Origin: an uncultured Alphaproteobacteria bacterium
Lineage (GTDB): Bacteria > Pseudomonadota > Alphaproteobacteria > HIMB59 > GCA-002718135
Assembly: GCA_902615745.1 (NCBI GenBank)
Contig: CACMQB010000003.1
Coordinates: 1-64,000 of the forward strand
Reading direction: 5' to 3'
DNA: 64,000 nt
Under the pieces are notes generated by a model. That model made no database searches and had not been told where the DNA came from. It saw nothing but the letters and a program-made list of their open reading frames with translations. How positions within the stretch are numbered: the stretch's first letter is position 1; each line of letters opens with the position of its first letter. Position numbers and translations under genes: made by a program. Below are positions 1 through 8,915 of this stretch, piece by piece.

Positions 1-696
1 ATCAGCATTTTTTAATGCTTGGATAGCACCTAGACCCATATTATCGTTAGAAGCAAAGATTGCTTTTAGATTTGGGTTACCAGTAATGATATCTTCAGTT
101 ACTGACATACCTTGTGCAGTATCCCAGTTAGCTGGAAGTTCAGCAACAACGTTCATGCCACATGCTTTAAGACCTTTGCTAGATCCTTCAGCTCTGTGCT
201 GACCAGTAGTTTGAGTTATCATTCCTTGAAGAATTGCAACATCAGAACCACTTGGAACATTATCACAAATGTATTGAGCAGCTAAAGCAGCACCATTGAT
301 ATTATTTGTACCAATGAAAGTTACACCTTCATTAATTCCATTAGTATCAATGTATACAACTGGAACACCTGAAGCCATTGCATCATCAAGAATTGGTGCA
401 ACTGCGTTAGGGTCAGTTGGTGCAATCGCAATACCGTCTACACCTTTTGCAATTTGGTCTTCAATTTGAGCTACTTGAGCCATAACATCACTTTCTTGTG
501 GTGGTGAAAGAATGATTAGGTTTACACCAAACTCTTCAGCAGCATCTTTAGCACCAGCTTCAACTGAAGCCCAAAAAGGGTTTCCAGCACCTGGTCCTTT
601 AGTACTTAGCATTATTGTTTTTGCATGTGAGCCTGCTAAAAGACTACCTGAAAAAAACAATATAGAAGTAGTAATTAAAGAAATAAAAAATTTCAT
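1..696 (-). CDS. Sugar ABC transporter periplasmic substrate-binding protein (ribose/xylose-type), C-terminus cut by window start
   Basis: Manual reverse-strand translation from cat at 694-696: MKFFISLITTSILFFSGSLLAGSHAKTIMLSTKGPGAGNPFWASVEAGAKDAAEEFGVNLIILSPP...; signal peptide plus typical RbsB-like periplasmic fold sequence; open to position 1; followed by permease and ATPase genes of the same system. Confidence 0.9.
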   Translation of the reverse strand, partial: MKFFISLITTSILFFSGSLLAGSHAKTIMLSTKGPGAGNPFWASVEAGAKDAAEEFGVNLIILSPPQESDVMAQVAQIEDQIAKGVDGIAIAPTDPNAVAPILDDAMASGVPVVYIDTNGINEGVTFIGTNNINGAALAAQYICDNVPSGSDVAILQGMITQTTGQHRAEGSSKGLKACGMNVVAELPANWDTAQGMSVTEDIITGNPNLKAIFASNDNMGLGAIQALKNAD

Positions 697-784
697 TTTT
701 CCTCCTAAAATTTTTTTTCAACCATTAATCAAAAATAAAATCTAATCAAGTGACTGTTTGTCAGAAAGTAGTTATTTTTTAATA

Positions 785-1816
785 TTATGTTCTGGTCGCA
801 AGTTGTCTTCTTAGAACATCGATATAAACAGCCAAAATAATAATTGACCCAATAAGAACTTGTTGCCAGAAAACACTAACATTCATTAGATTTAGACCAT
901 TTCGGAGTATACCCATAATCATGACTCCAGCAAACACACCTAAAACGGTTCCTCTGCCCCCAAAGAAGCTTGCACCACCTATAATGACTGCTGCAATCGC
1001 ATCTAACTCAGATTGTAAACCAGCATTTGGGTAAGCAGAATTCGTTCTTCCAGCTAAAATTAAACCTCCAATACCAGCCAAGAAACCACAAAGGGTGTAA
1101 ACTATGATTAAAATACGATCGACATTTATACCTGCTGCTCTTGCTGCTCCAGGGTTACCACCAATCGCATAAATCCATTTACCTATTCTTGTATGATTTA
1201 AAAATATCCAAAAGATAAAGAATATAACAATCATTAAAATTAAACTTGTAGGAATGTACTCTCGCGCCCCTTCTCCGAAAAAAACATCCAGTTTAATTTT
1301 ACCATTTCCGATAACTCTTATCTGTTCGGCAAAACCAGTTATTGGCACTCCTCCAGAAATAAGGTTTCCAATTCCTCTAAATATGTACAGCGTTCCTAAC
1401 GTCATAATAAACGGATGAGGCATTCGAAGTAAGGTAATTCCAATACCATTAAACATACCACACAAAAATCCAATTGCTGGTGCAACTAACATGACAACGT
1501 ACCAAGGCATTCCTGCCTTCGAAGCAATAGCGAGTCCCATTAATGATAACATAATAATTGAACCGACTGATAGATCTATACCTGCAGTTACAATGACCAT
1601 AAAGACACCAAGCGCTAACATAGACTGCCAAGAAACTTGTTTAAAAATATTTGTTACATTTCTCCAAGATAAAAACACATCAGGTTGCAACAAATGTAGG
1701 ACAGCAATCATTATTAGGATCAGTAATAAAATTCCATATCTCTCAAAAAAAGGAATAAGTCTGACAAATAAAGTTTCTTGATTCTTATCCATTAATCTTT
1801 TTTCCCCATGATCCAT
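785..1816 (-). CDS. Sugar ABC transporter permease (RbsC-like); true start possibly at the internal ATG (MDKNQETLF) near 1792
   Basis: Multi-TM protein with DLSVGSI...GGNPGAARAAGI...GGASFFGGRGTVLG motifs typical of ribose-type permeases. Confidence 0.92.
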   Translation of the reverse strand: MDHGEKRLMDKNQETLFVRLIPFFERYGILLLILIMIAVLHLLQPDVFLSWRNVTNIFKQVSWQSMLALGVFMVIVTAGIDLSVGSIIMLSLMGLAIASKAGMPWYVVMLVAPAIGFLCGMFNGIGITLLRMPHPFIMTLGTLYIFRGIGNLISGGVPITGFAEQIRVIGNGKIKLDVFFGEGAREYIPTSLILMIVIFFIFWIFLNHTRIGKWIYAIGGNPGAARAAGINVDRILIIVYTLCGFLAGIGGLILAGRTNSAYPNAGLQSELDAIAAVIIGGASFFGGRGTVLGVFAGVMIMGILRNGLNLMNVSVFWQQVLIGSIIILAVYIDVLRRQLATRT

Positions 1817-2538
1817 CCAATCACTTCGTCTCTTGAAGTGTTTTTTAATTCTGATTCAGCGAAGTTTGTTCCCTGAAAAAGTGCCATTACGCGATCACAA
1901 ACAGTAAAAATATCATCCATTCGGTGACTAATTACTATTACACTAACACCTAATTTTTTTAGATTTAAAATTAAATCTAGAACCTTTCCAACTTCTTTAA
2001 CAGCAAGTGCTGCTGTTGGTTCATCCATCAATACAATTTTTGCATTAAAAGCTGTAGCTCTAGCAATTGCAACTGCTTGTCTTTGTCCACCTGATAATTC
2101 TTCAACCTTTTGATCAGCACTTTTTACATTTATTTTTAGTTTTGCAAGATGCTCTTCGGTTAACTGTTTTCTTTTTTTATGATCTAAAAAATTGAAAGGG
2201 CCAACTTTTCTTGTTGGTTCTCTTCCTAGAAAAATATTATCACCAATAGGGAGATTCCCAGCTAGTGCTAAATCTTGATATACCATTTCTAAACCCAAAT
2301 TTTGTGAGTCTCTGGGACTATTTAAAGTTACTTTTTCCTTATCAAAAAAAAGTGAGCCTTCACTGGGTTTATATAATCCGGATAAAACTTTCATTAATGT
2401 GGATTTACCAGCACCGTTATCGCCGACGACACCAAGAACTTCACCTTTATTTAAATGAAGATCTACATTTTGAAGAGCCGTTATAGTACCAAAGAATTTT
2501 GAAACTGATTTAGCTTCCAGTACTAATTGATCTGACAT
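1792..2538 (-). CDS. Sugar ABC transporter ATP-binding protein, single ATPase domain
   Basis: Walker A GDNGAGKST, signature LSGGQRQAVAIARA, Walker B VLMDEPTAAL; 248 aa (one domain). Confidence 0.93.
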   Translation of the reverse strand: MSDQLVLEAKSVSKFFGTITALQNVDLHLNKGEVLGVVGDNGAGKSTLMKVLSGLYKPSEGSLFFDKEKVTLNSPRDSQNLGLEMVYQDLALAGNLPIGDNIFLGREPTRKVGPFNFLDHKKRKQLTEEHLAKLKINVKSADQKVEELSGGQRQAVAIARATAFNAKIVLMDEPTAALAVKEVGKVLDLILNLKKLGVSVIVISHRMDDIFTVCDRVMALFQGTNFAESELKNTSRDEVIGWIMGKKD

Positions 2539-2559
2539 AACTGTGTTTTTAAATAAATT

Positions 2560-3588
2560 TTAATTAATATCAACTGGTTTTGAGCGTAAATATTTAACAG
2601 TTTCTCTCTCAGCTTTTTTACATAATTTGGGCGGAAGACCCTTTGAGATAAGTTTTAAATCTTGAATAACTAATTCACCCATCTCTTTAAATGCACTGTC
2701 TAATGCGCCAGCTCTATGTGGAGAAAAAATTACATTTTTGAGTTTTCTTAATTTATGATTTTTAGGAAACGGCTCTTGCGGAAAAACATCAATAGCGGCA
2801 AAAACTTTCCTGGTCTTTAAAAATTTAAAAAAATCATCAAAGTTTATTATAGCTGCTCTACTCATTAAGACAAAAACTGATCCATCTTTTATTAATTTAA
2901 GTTTAGAAGTATTAATCATGGATTCATTAGAGGAAGTAATGGAAGCTAATACATAAATGATATCAGCGTTTTTGAGTAACGAATTTAAACTAGTAGGATT
3001 AACATCAAATTTTTCAATTTCTTTATTGGGAATCCAAGGATCATAGGCAATGATATTGTTAGAGAATGCTTTTAGTATAGGAGTAAGCGATTTTGCTAAA
3101 TCACCAAAGCCAATTAAACCAAATGTTTTATTTTTTATTAAAAAATTATTCTGACTAATTGCTCCTCCATATTTTTCTTTTTTTGAAATAAAGTCTGAGT
3201 GAGCAATATGAATACTTCTGGCTATAGATAAAGTAAGACCCATTGCCATTTCAGCAACAGGTTGGCCAAACACAGGAGATGTTGCTAAAACATGTATTCC
3301 TTTTCTAAAACAATAATCGTAGTCCATATTGTCCATAAAATTACTCTCTACATTAAATATTGCTTTAAGTTTTGTGGATTTAGAAATCAAAGATGAAGGT
3401 AAAGCGGGTTGTCCAAAAATATAATCTGCCTTTGGTAGATTTTTTTCATAAAAATTATTTTTATTTTTATTTGGGGCAGTAATAAGTTTAAAATTATTCT
3501 TTAAGTATTTTAAATTTTCTTTAGAAAAAAGTAGGTCCATTGTTCTTGGATATGGATCTAATAAAATTATAGGCTTGTTTTGACTCAT
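2560..3588 (-). CDS. D-isomer-specific 2-hydroxyacid dehydrogenase family protein
   Basis: NAD-binding GLIGFGDLAKSL, AIDVFPQEPFPKNHKL...SPHRAG C-terminal catalytic region. Confidence 0.85.
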   Translation of the reverse strand: MSQNKPIILLDPYPRTMDLLFSKENLKYLKNNFKLITAPNKNKNNFYEKNLPKADYIFGQPALPSSLISKSTKLKAIFNVESNFMDNMDYDYCFRKGIHVLATSPVFGQPVAEMAMGLTLSIARSIHIAHSDFISKKEKYGGAISQNNFLIKNKTFGLIGFGDLAKSLTPILKAFSNNIIAYDPWIPNKEIEKFDVNPTSLNSLLKNADIIYVLASITSSNESMINTSKLKLIKDGSVFVLMSRAAIINFDDFFKFLKTRKVFAAIDVFPQEPFPKNHKLRKLKNVIFSPHRAGALDSAFKEMGELVIQDLKLISKGLPPKLCKKAERETVKYLRSKPVDIN

Positions 3589-3625
3589 ACAATTTTTTAA
3601 ATTTTAGAAAAAGAAATTTATTTTT

Positions 3626-5470
3626 TTATACGCCTTTACGTTGTTTATTTTTTCCTTCTAAAAATTCTTTAAGAGCTGATTTCTTACCTTCGGTATTATC
3701 TACTTCAAGTGTTGGGTTTTCCCAAAAAGCTGTTCCTTCTAACCATTCATATCCATCTGTTTTCATAGAAATTACGTATGTTTTGTCTGATTCTTTTGCT
3801 CTTTTGAAAGCAGCTTCTAGGTCTGAAATGGATTTAACAGTCTCACCATTTGCCCCCATACTTTTTGCGTGAGCTTCAAAATCTACAAACTGTACGTTTG
3901 TCGCTCTTGCAGCATTGAGATTGCAAAGATATTCATTCCCACCTTTTGCTAGTTGCAATCTATTAATAACCATGTGACCACCATTATCACAAACAACTAT
4001 AATTAATTTTTTATCATATAAGACTGAACTGTAGATATCGCTATTTTGTAAGAGGTATGAACCATCACCTACAAATACAATTACATCTTGATCAGGTTTT
4101 GCCATTTTGATTCCAAGTGCACCTGATATTTCATAACTCATGCAACTAAAACCCCATTCAGTTTCAAAAGTATTTAGTTCTTTAGGTTTCCATATTTGAA
4201 CCACTTCGCCAACTAACCCTCCAGCTGCAGTGACTACAATGTCTGATGGGTCTGAGTTTCTATAGACTGCACCTACAGCATGAGCATAGGATGGTAATTC
4301 TTGGTTTGTTGGTCCACTTTCTTTGGCAACATATTCGTCCCATTTATTTCTTTCCTCAATTGAACGCTGGTACCAATTATCTGGTGCTTTCCAATCTCCT
4401 AATGCCTTTGATAATTTTTGAAGTCCAATTTTTGCATCGCTTACAACAGGAGTAGCGCGATGTTTTGTAGTGTCAAATCGTGAAGTATTTATTGATACAA
4501 GTTGAAAATTTTCATTTTCAAAATTAGTCCAAGAACCAGTTGTAAAGTCTCCTAATTTTGTTCCCACAGCTAGAGCTAAATCTGTATCAGTAGCAAGGTT
4601 ATTTGATGAGCCTTCTCCTAAGCATCCAATTGCACTAATATAATAGGGATCATCTTTATTCATACAACCAATACCCATCACAGTTGCTGTTACAGGAATA
4701 TTATGTTTTTTTGCAAAAGCAGAAATTTCCTCTTCTGCTTCTGAATATAAAACGCCTCCACCTGAAATAATAATTGGTTGTTTAGATTGTTTTAATTTAT
4801 CGGCTGCCTTTTGTATTTGATTTGGATCAGGATGAATTCTTCTAATTTCATGAATTTTTTCTTCAAAAAAGATTTCAGGATAATCATAGGCTTCTCCTTG
4901 AACATCTTGAGACATAGAAATTACAGCTGGGCCACAGTCTGCAGGATCAAGCATTACATTAATTGCTTGAGGTAAAGATGTTAAAATTTGTTCAGGTCTG
5001 GTAATTCGATCAAAATATCTTGATACAGATTTAAATGAATCATTTTGAGTTTCTGAAGGAGAATTAAAATGTTCTACTTGTTGTAAAACAGGATCTGGAA
5101 AACGACTAGAAAATGTATCACCTGGTAAAAGTAAAATTGGAAGTCTATTACTTAAAGCAACTGCAGCAGCTGTAACCATATTAGTTGAGCCAGGTCCAAC
5201 AGATGAAGTTGCAACAAATATTTGTTGTCTTCTTTTGGCACGAGCATATGCAATGCCTGTTAGTGCCATATTTTGTTCATGATGACCTCTGTATCCAGGA
5301 AGTTCATTTTGATATTCTTCCATAGCTTGTCCAATACAAGCAACATTGCCATGGCCATAAATGCCGAAAGCACCTGGAAATAGTGGTTCTTTTTTTCCAT
5401 TAATTAAAATTTTTTGCATAGTTAAGTACTTAATTAATGCATGTGAACATGACATTCTAACTGCTTTCAT
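3626..5470 (-). CDS. iolD: Thiamine-diphosphate enzyme, IolD-like (3D-(3,5/4)-trihydroxycyclohexane-1,2-dione acylhydrolase)
   Basis: PLFPGAFGIYGHGNVACIGQA...YRGHHEQNMALTGIAYAR...TSSVGPGSTNMVTAAA...LPGDTFSSRFPDPVLQQVEHF; ThDP motif GDGSYLLQNSDIYSS; start chosen at MKAVRMSC. Confidence 0.8.
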   Translation of the reverse strand: MKAVRMSCSHALIKYLTMQKILINGKKEPLFPGAFGIYGHGNVACIGQAMEEYQNELPGYRGHHEQNMALTGIAYARAKRRQQIFVATSSVGPGSTNMVTAAAVALSNRLPILLLPGDTFSSRFPDPVLQQVEHFNSPSETQNDSFKSVSRYFDRITRPEQILTSLPQAINVMLDPADCGPAVISMSQDVQGEAYDYPEIFFEEKIHEIRRIHPDPNQIQKAADKLKQSKQPIIISGGGVLYSEAEEEISAFAKKHNIPVTATVMGIGCMNKDDPYYISAIGCLGEGSSNNLATDTDLALAVGTKLGDFTTGSWTNFENENFQLVSINTSRFDTTKHRATPVVSDAKIGLQKLSKALGDWKAPDNWYQRSIEERNKWDEYVAKESGPTNQELPSYAHAVGAVYRNSDPSDIVVTAAGGLVGEVVQIWKPKELNTFETEWGFSCMSYEISGALGIKMAKPDQDVIVFVGDGSYLLQNSDIYSSVLYDKKLIIVVCDNGGHMVINRLQLAKGGNEYLCNLNAARATNVQFVDFEAHAKSMGANGETVKSISDLEAAFKRAKESDKTYVISMKTDGYEWLEGTAFWENPTLEVDNTEGKKSALKEFLEGKNKQRKGV

Positions 5471-5570
5471 ATGTTCCTTTCCCAAATAAAATAGATAATA
5501 TTATATTAAAAAAATAATTTAAAGAGTTAAACAATTTATTTTTCTAATATTTTAGAATATAAAATTAATC

Positions 5571-6536
5571 ATGAAAGTTGGGATTGTTGGTGAAATTCAT
5601 CCAAGTGGATATGAGATATTTGATAAAAATAATATTGAATATTTTGTTACTAATAATATTGATGAAGATCACCTAATTGAAAAATTACGAGATGTGGATG
5701 GAATTGTTGTAAGAACGGCAGAAATAAATAAAAATATACTCTCTCAAACAAAGAACCTAAAAATTGTTGCAAGACATGGTGTTGGCTATGACAATGTAGA
5801 TACTGAATATTTAAATAATAATAAAATAGCTATGGCCATTACTGGGACAGCAAATGCAACGAGTGTAGCTGAACATGTAATGACTATGATGCTTTGTTTG
5901 ACAAAGAATATTTTTGAATCAGATAAATTGGTGAAATTAGGTAAATTTAAAGAAAAAGGTAATCTTCCCAACTACTTTGAACTCTATAATAAAAAAATTT
6001 TAATTCTTGGTTTTGGCCGAATAGGAAAAGCTTTAGCAAAAAGATGTAGTGGGTTTGAAATGAAAGTTTATGTACATGATCCTTTTCTTTCGGATGAAGA
6101 AATAAAAAATCTTAACTGTATTCCAATCAATAAAGACGAAGGCTTTAAAATTGCTGATTATATAAGTATCCATTTACCTTTAAATGAAGAAACAAAAAAT
6201 TTAATTTCTTTTGATCAATTTGAAGCCTTTAAATCAAATTTGATTTTAATTAATACGGCAAGAGGAGGTATAATTAATGAAAACGCTTTATATGAAGCTT
6301 TAAAAAATGAAAAAATTTTTGGTGCTGGTGTTGATGTATTTGAAAAAGAACCACCTATAGAAAATCATAAACTTTTTTCTTTAAATAATATTTTATTAAC
6401 TCCTCATAACGCTGCTTTAACTTTAGAATGTAGAAAAAGAATGTCAGTGGAATCGTGTGAAAATGTTTTTGATTTTTTAACAAAAAGTAAAAAATTAAAT
6501 AAAAGTAATATTATAAATCTTAATATTTTTGATTAA
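5571..6536 (+). CDS. 2-hydroxyacid dehydrogenase, phosphoglycerate dehydrogenase-like
   Basis: ARHGVGYDNVD, LGFGRIGKALAKR, INTARGGIINENAL, GAGVDVFEKEPP...TPHNAALT. Confidence 0.88.
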   Translation: MKVGIVGEIHPSGYEIFDKNNIEYFVTNNIDEDHLIEKLRDVDGIVVRTAEINKNILSQTKNLKIVARHGVGYDNVDTEYLNNNKIAMAITGTANATSVAEHVMTMMLCLTKNIFESDKLVKLGKFKEKGNLPNYFELYNKKILILGFGRIGKALAKRCSGFEMKVYVHDPFLSDEEIKNLNCIPINKDEGFKIADYISIHLPLNEETKNLISFDQFEAFKSNLILINTARGGIINENALYEALKNEKIFGAGVDVFEKEPPIENHKLFSLNNILLTPHNAALTLECRKRMSVESCENVFDFLTKSKKLNKSNIINLNIFD

Positions 6537-6853
6537 ATATTAAGGTAAAGATTTCCGTCTTCTACTGTAACATCAAATATTTTTAATGGGGTTTGTTCTA
6601 AATCAGAGATAGAGTCTCCGGATACAATACTAAATTTATTTCCACATGTTGGACACTCTAGTTCTTCACCTTCAATACTAGATTCACTTAATAAAGTCTT
6701 TTCTGCACAAGGGCAATTTCCTTCAGTTGCAAAAAAGCCAGACTCAAGTCTATAAATTGCATAATTTACATCCTCGTATTCAAAATTTTCAACCGAACCA
6801 ACATCAATATCGTCAACTTCACCTATTAAGATTGGCTCTATTTCATCATTCAT
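6533..6853 (-). CDS. Rieske-like [2Fe-2S] domain protein with Cys in place of both ligand His residues
   Basis: 106 aa; NCPCAEKTLLSESSIEGEELECPTCGNKFSIVSGDS, aligned by eye to Rieske CxH-x(15-17)-CxxH. Confidence 0.7.
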   Translation of the reverse strand: MNDEIEPILIGEVDDIDVGSVENFEYEDVNYAIYRLESGFFATEGNCPCAEKTLLSESSIEGEELECPTCGNKFSIVSGDSISDLEQTPLKIFDVTVEDGNLYLNI

Positions 6854-6913
6854 AAAAAAATTGTAAAATAAAATTAAGTTAGAATAAATATTTTTTTTTA
6901 TAAAATTGTTAAT

Positions 6914-8068
6914 TTATCTGAATTTTAGATTTTTTCTTGTGAGTTCTTTTACGTTAGAAACTCCCATTAATTTCATATCTCTTTCAATTTCATTACGTAG
7001 ATTAGACAAGCTTTTTTCAACCCCTTTTTGTCCTCCAGCAGCTAAAGCGTATAAATACATTCTTCCACCAGAACAGGCTTTTGCACCAAGTGATAATGCC
7101 TTTAAAACATGTGTGCCTCTTCTAATGCCTCCTTCACAGATTACATCTATTTTATCTCCGACAGCATCAACAATTTCAGCCAGTTGATCAAATGGTGACC
7201 TTGAACCATCTAATTGTCTCCCTCCATGATTTGAAACCATTATGGCTGAAGCGCCTACATCAACAGCTTTTTTTGCATCGTCTACAGACATCACACCTTT
7301 AATGGCAAATTGACGACCCCACTCTTTATTAATATTTTCCACATCTTTCCAACTCATAGAATTGTCAAGCATTTTAGTGAAGTAATCTCCTATGGTTGTC
7401 ATTACTGTTGTGCCCTCATTAATGTGATCCTTTAGATTACTTAATTCCCATTTTGGTTTTGTAAAATAATCTATTGCCCATTTTGGGTGAAGCATAAAAC
7501 TTGCAACACTATTGAGTTTTAGTTTCATAGGAATAGTAAAACCAGTATACAAATCTCTTTCACGATTACCACCAACTGCAGTATCTACTGTTACAGCCAT
7601 TGCTTCAAAATTTGATTCCTTGCACCTTTCAATTAGAGCTTTATTTAACCCTTTATCTTTATGAACGTAGAGTTGAAATAATTTAGGTGTTTTGACTAAA
7701 TTTGATATTTCTTCAATACTAGCTGTCCCTAAAGATGAAATTCCAAACATTGTTCCAAATTTTTCTGCAGCTTTTGCAACTCCAATTTCACCTTCATGAT
7801 GAAACAATCTTTGAAGAGCAGTTGGTGCACAATACAAAGGCATATCTAATTTTTGGCCCATTACTGTGGTCGACATATCTACTTTATCAACACCACTTAA
7901 AACATTGGGAATTAAATCACACTGCTCATAAGCATCAGTATTTCTTTTATAAGTTATCTCATCATCAGCAGCGCCATCAATGTAATGGAATATTGGACTG
8001 GGTAGTCTTTTTTTTGCTAAGTTTCTAAAGTCTTTAACATTATGACAGTTATTAATATTGCCAAACAT
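6914..8068 (-). CDS. FMN-dependent alpha-hydroxyacid oxidase/dehydrogenase (L-lactate dehydrogenase LldD-like)
   Basis: YIDGAADDEITYKRN, VTVDTAVGGNRERD, IMVSNHGGRQLDGSRS, EGGIRRGTHVLKALSLGAKAC. Confidence 0.92.
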   Translation of the reverse strand: MFGNINNCHNVKDFRNLAKKRLPSPIFHYIDGAADDEITYKRNTDAYEQCDLIPNVLSGVDKVDMSTTVMGQKLDMPLYCAPTALQRLFHHEGEIGVAKAAEKFGTMFGISSLGTASIEEISNLVKTPKLFQLYVHKDKGLNKALIERCKESNFEAMAVTVDTAVGGNRERDLYTGFTIPMKLKLNSVASFMLHPKWAIDYFTKPKWELSNLKDHINEGTTVMTTIGDYFTKMLDNSMSWKDVENINKEWGRQFAIKGVMSVDDAKKAVDVGASAIMVSNHGGRQLDGSRSPFDQLAEIVDAVGDKIDVICEGGIRRGTHVLKALSLGAKACSGGRMYLYALAAGGQKGVEKSLSNLRNEIERDMKLMGVSNVKELTRKNLKFR

Positions 8069-8913
8069 TAGGCTTGAATAGTTTTTTGAGTTTGTTCTCC
8101 TAAACCTTCAATACCAAGCTTCATAACATCACCTGCTTTTAAAAAAACTTGTGGGTTCATTCCCATTCCAACTCCAGGGGGTGTCCCGGTCGAAATAATA
8201 TCACCTGGTTGCAATGACATAAACTGACTTAGATAGCTGATTAAAAAATTTACACCGTAAACCATCGTACTAGTAGATCCATCTTGCATTCTTTTACCAT
8301 TTACATCCAGCCACATTTTTAAGTTTTGAGGATCTGGTACTTCATCAGTAGTAACCAAATATGGTCCAATTGGACCAAAGGTGTCACAAGACTTACCTTT
8401 AACCCATTGACCAGAATGTTCTATTTGAAATTCTCTTTCACTTAGATCATTGATAACACAGTAACCGGCAATATGTGATTGTGATTCGTTCTCAGAAATA
8501 TACTTTGCTTCTTTTCCAATAATAACACCAAGTTCAACTTCCCAGTCAGACTTTACTGATTTTTTTGGAATCTCAACATTATCGTTTGGTCCAATAACGG
8601 CACTTGTTGCTTTTGCAAAAATAATTGGTTCAGGTGGAACTTTCTGACCTGTTTCTTCAGCATGATCAGAATAATTGAGGCCGATACAAATAAATTTTCC
8701 AATACTTTCTTTACAAACACAAGGTGCATATCCATTACTGTTTTCAACTAGAGGTAAAGATGTAGGATCAATTTTTTTCACTTCATTCAATTTGCTAATA
8801 GTTACATTTTTATTATCCCAATCCTTAACTAGAGATGATACATCTCGAATATTTCCTTCTTGATCAAGTATTCCTGGTTTAACTTCATTTGCAATTCTGT
8901 ATCTTAAAGTTTT
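8068..8913 (-). CDS. Fumarylacetoacetate hydrolase family protein (diketo-deoxy-sugar-acid hydrolase/ureidoglycolate lyase-like)
   Basis: FICIGLNYSDHAEETG, DWEVELGVIIGKEAK, GYCVINDLSERE, DIISTGTPPGVGMG; start taken at MKTLRYRIA. Confidence 0.88.
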   Translation of the reverse strand, partial: KTLRYRIANEVKPGILDQEGNIRDVSSLVKDWDNKNVTISKLNEVKKIDPTSLPLVENSNGYAPCVCKESIGKFICIGLNYSDHAEETGQKVPPEPIIFAKATSAVIGPNDNVEIPKKSVKSDWEVELGVIIGKEAKYISENESQSHIAGYCVINDLSEREFQIEHSGQWVKGKSCDTFGPIGPYLVTTDEVPDPQNLKMWLDVNGKRMQDGSTSTMVYGVNFLISYLSQFMSLQPGDIISTGTPPGVGMGMNPQVFLKAGDVMKLGIEGLGEQTQKTIQA

Positions 8914-8915
8914 CA

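Noticed and set aside
512-745. ORF-track + strand 77-aa ORF
   Set aside because: Antisense to the clearly coding sugar-binding protein on the minus strand; no recognisable protein features.
696-785. Small hairpin TGAC-TGTTT-GTCA between permease and binding-protein genes
   Set aside because: Only 4 bp stem, no U-tract in the right place; could be an attenuator but evidence is too weak.
1449-1631. Minus-strand 60-aa ORF nested in the permease gene (also 8553-8747)
   Set aside because: Alternate frame within well-supported coding sequence.
1491-1781. + strand 96-aa ORF (and similar antisense ORFs at 4246, 6906, 7735, 9433, 14824, 15688, 24874, 25155, 48299, 48518, 49464, 51244, 57016, 57374, 60845, 62200)
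   Set aside because: All lie opposite strongly supported genes and have compositions expected from antisense translation; not supported as genes.
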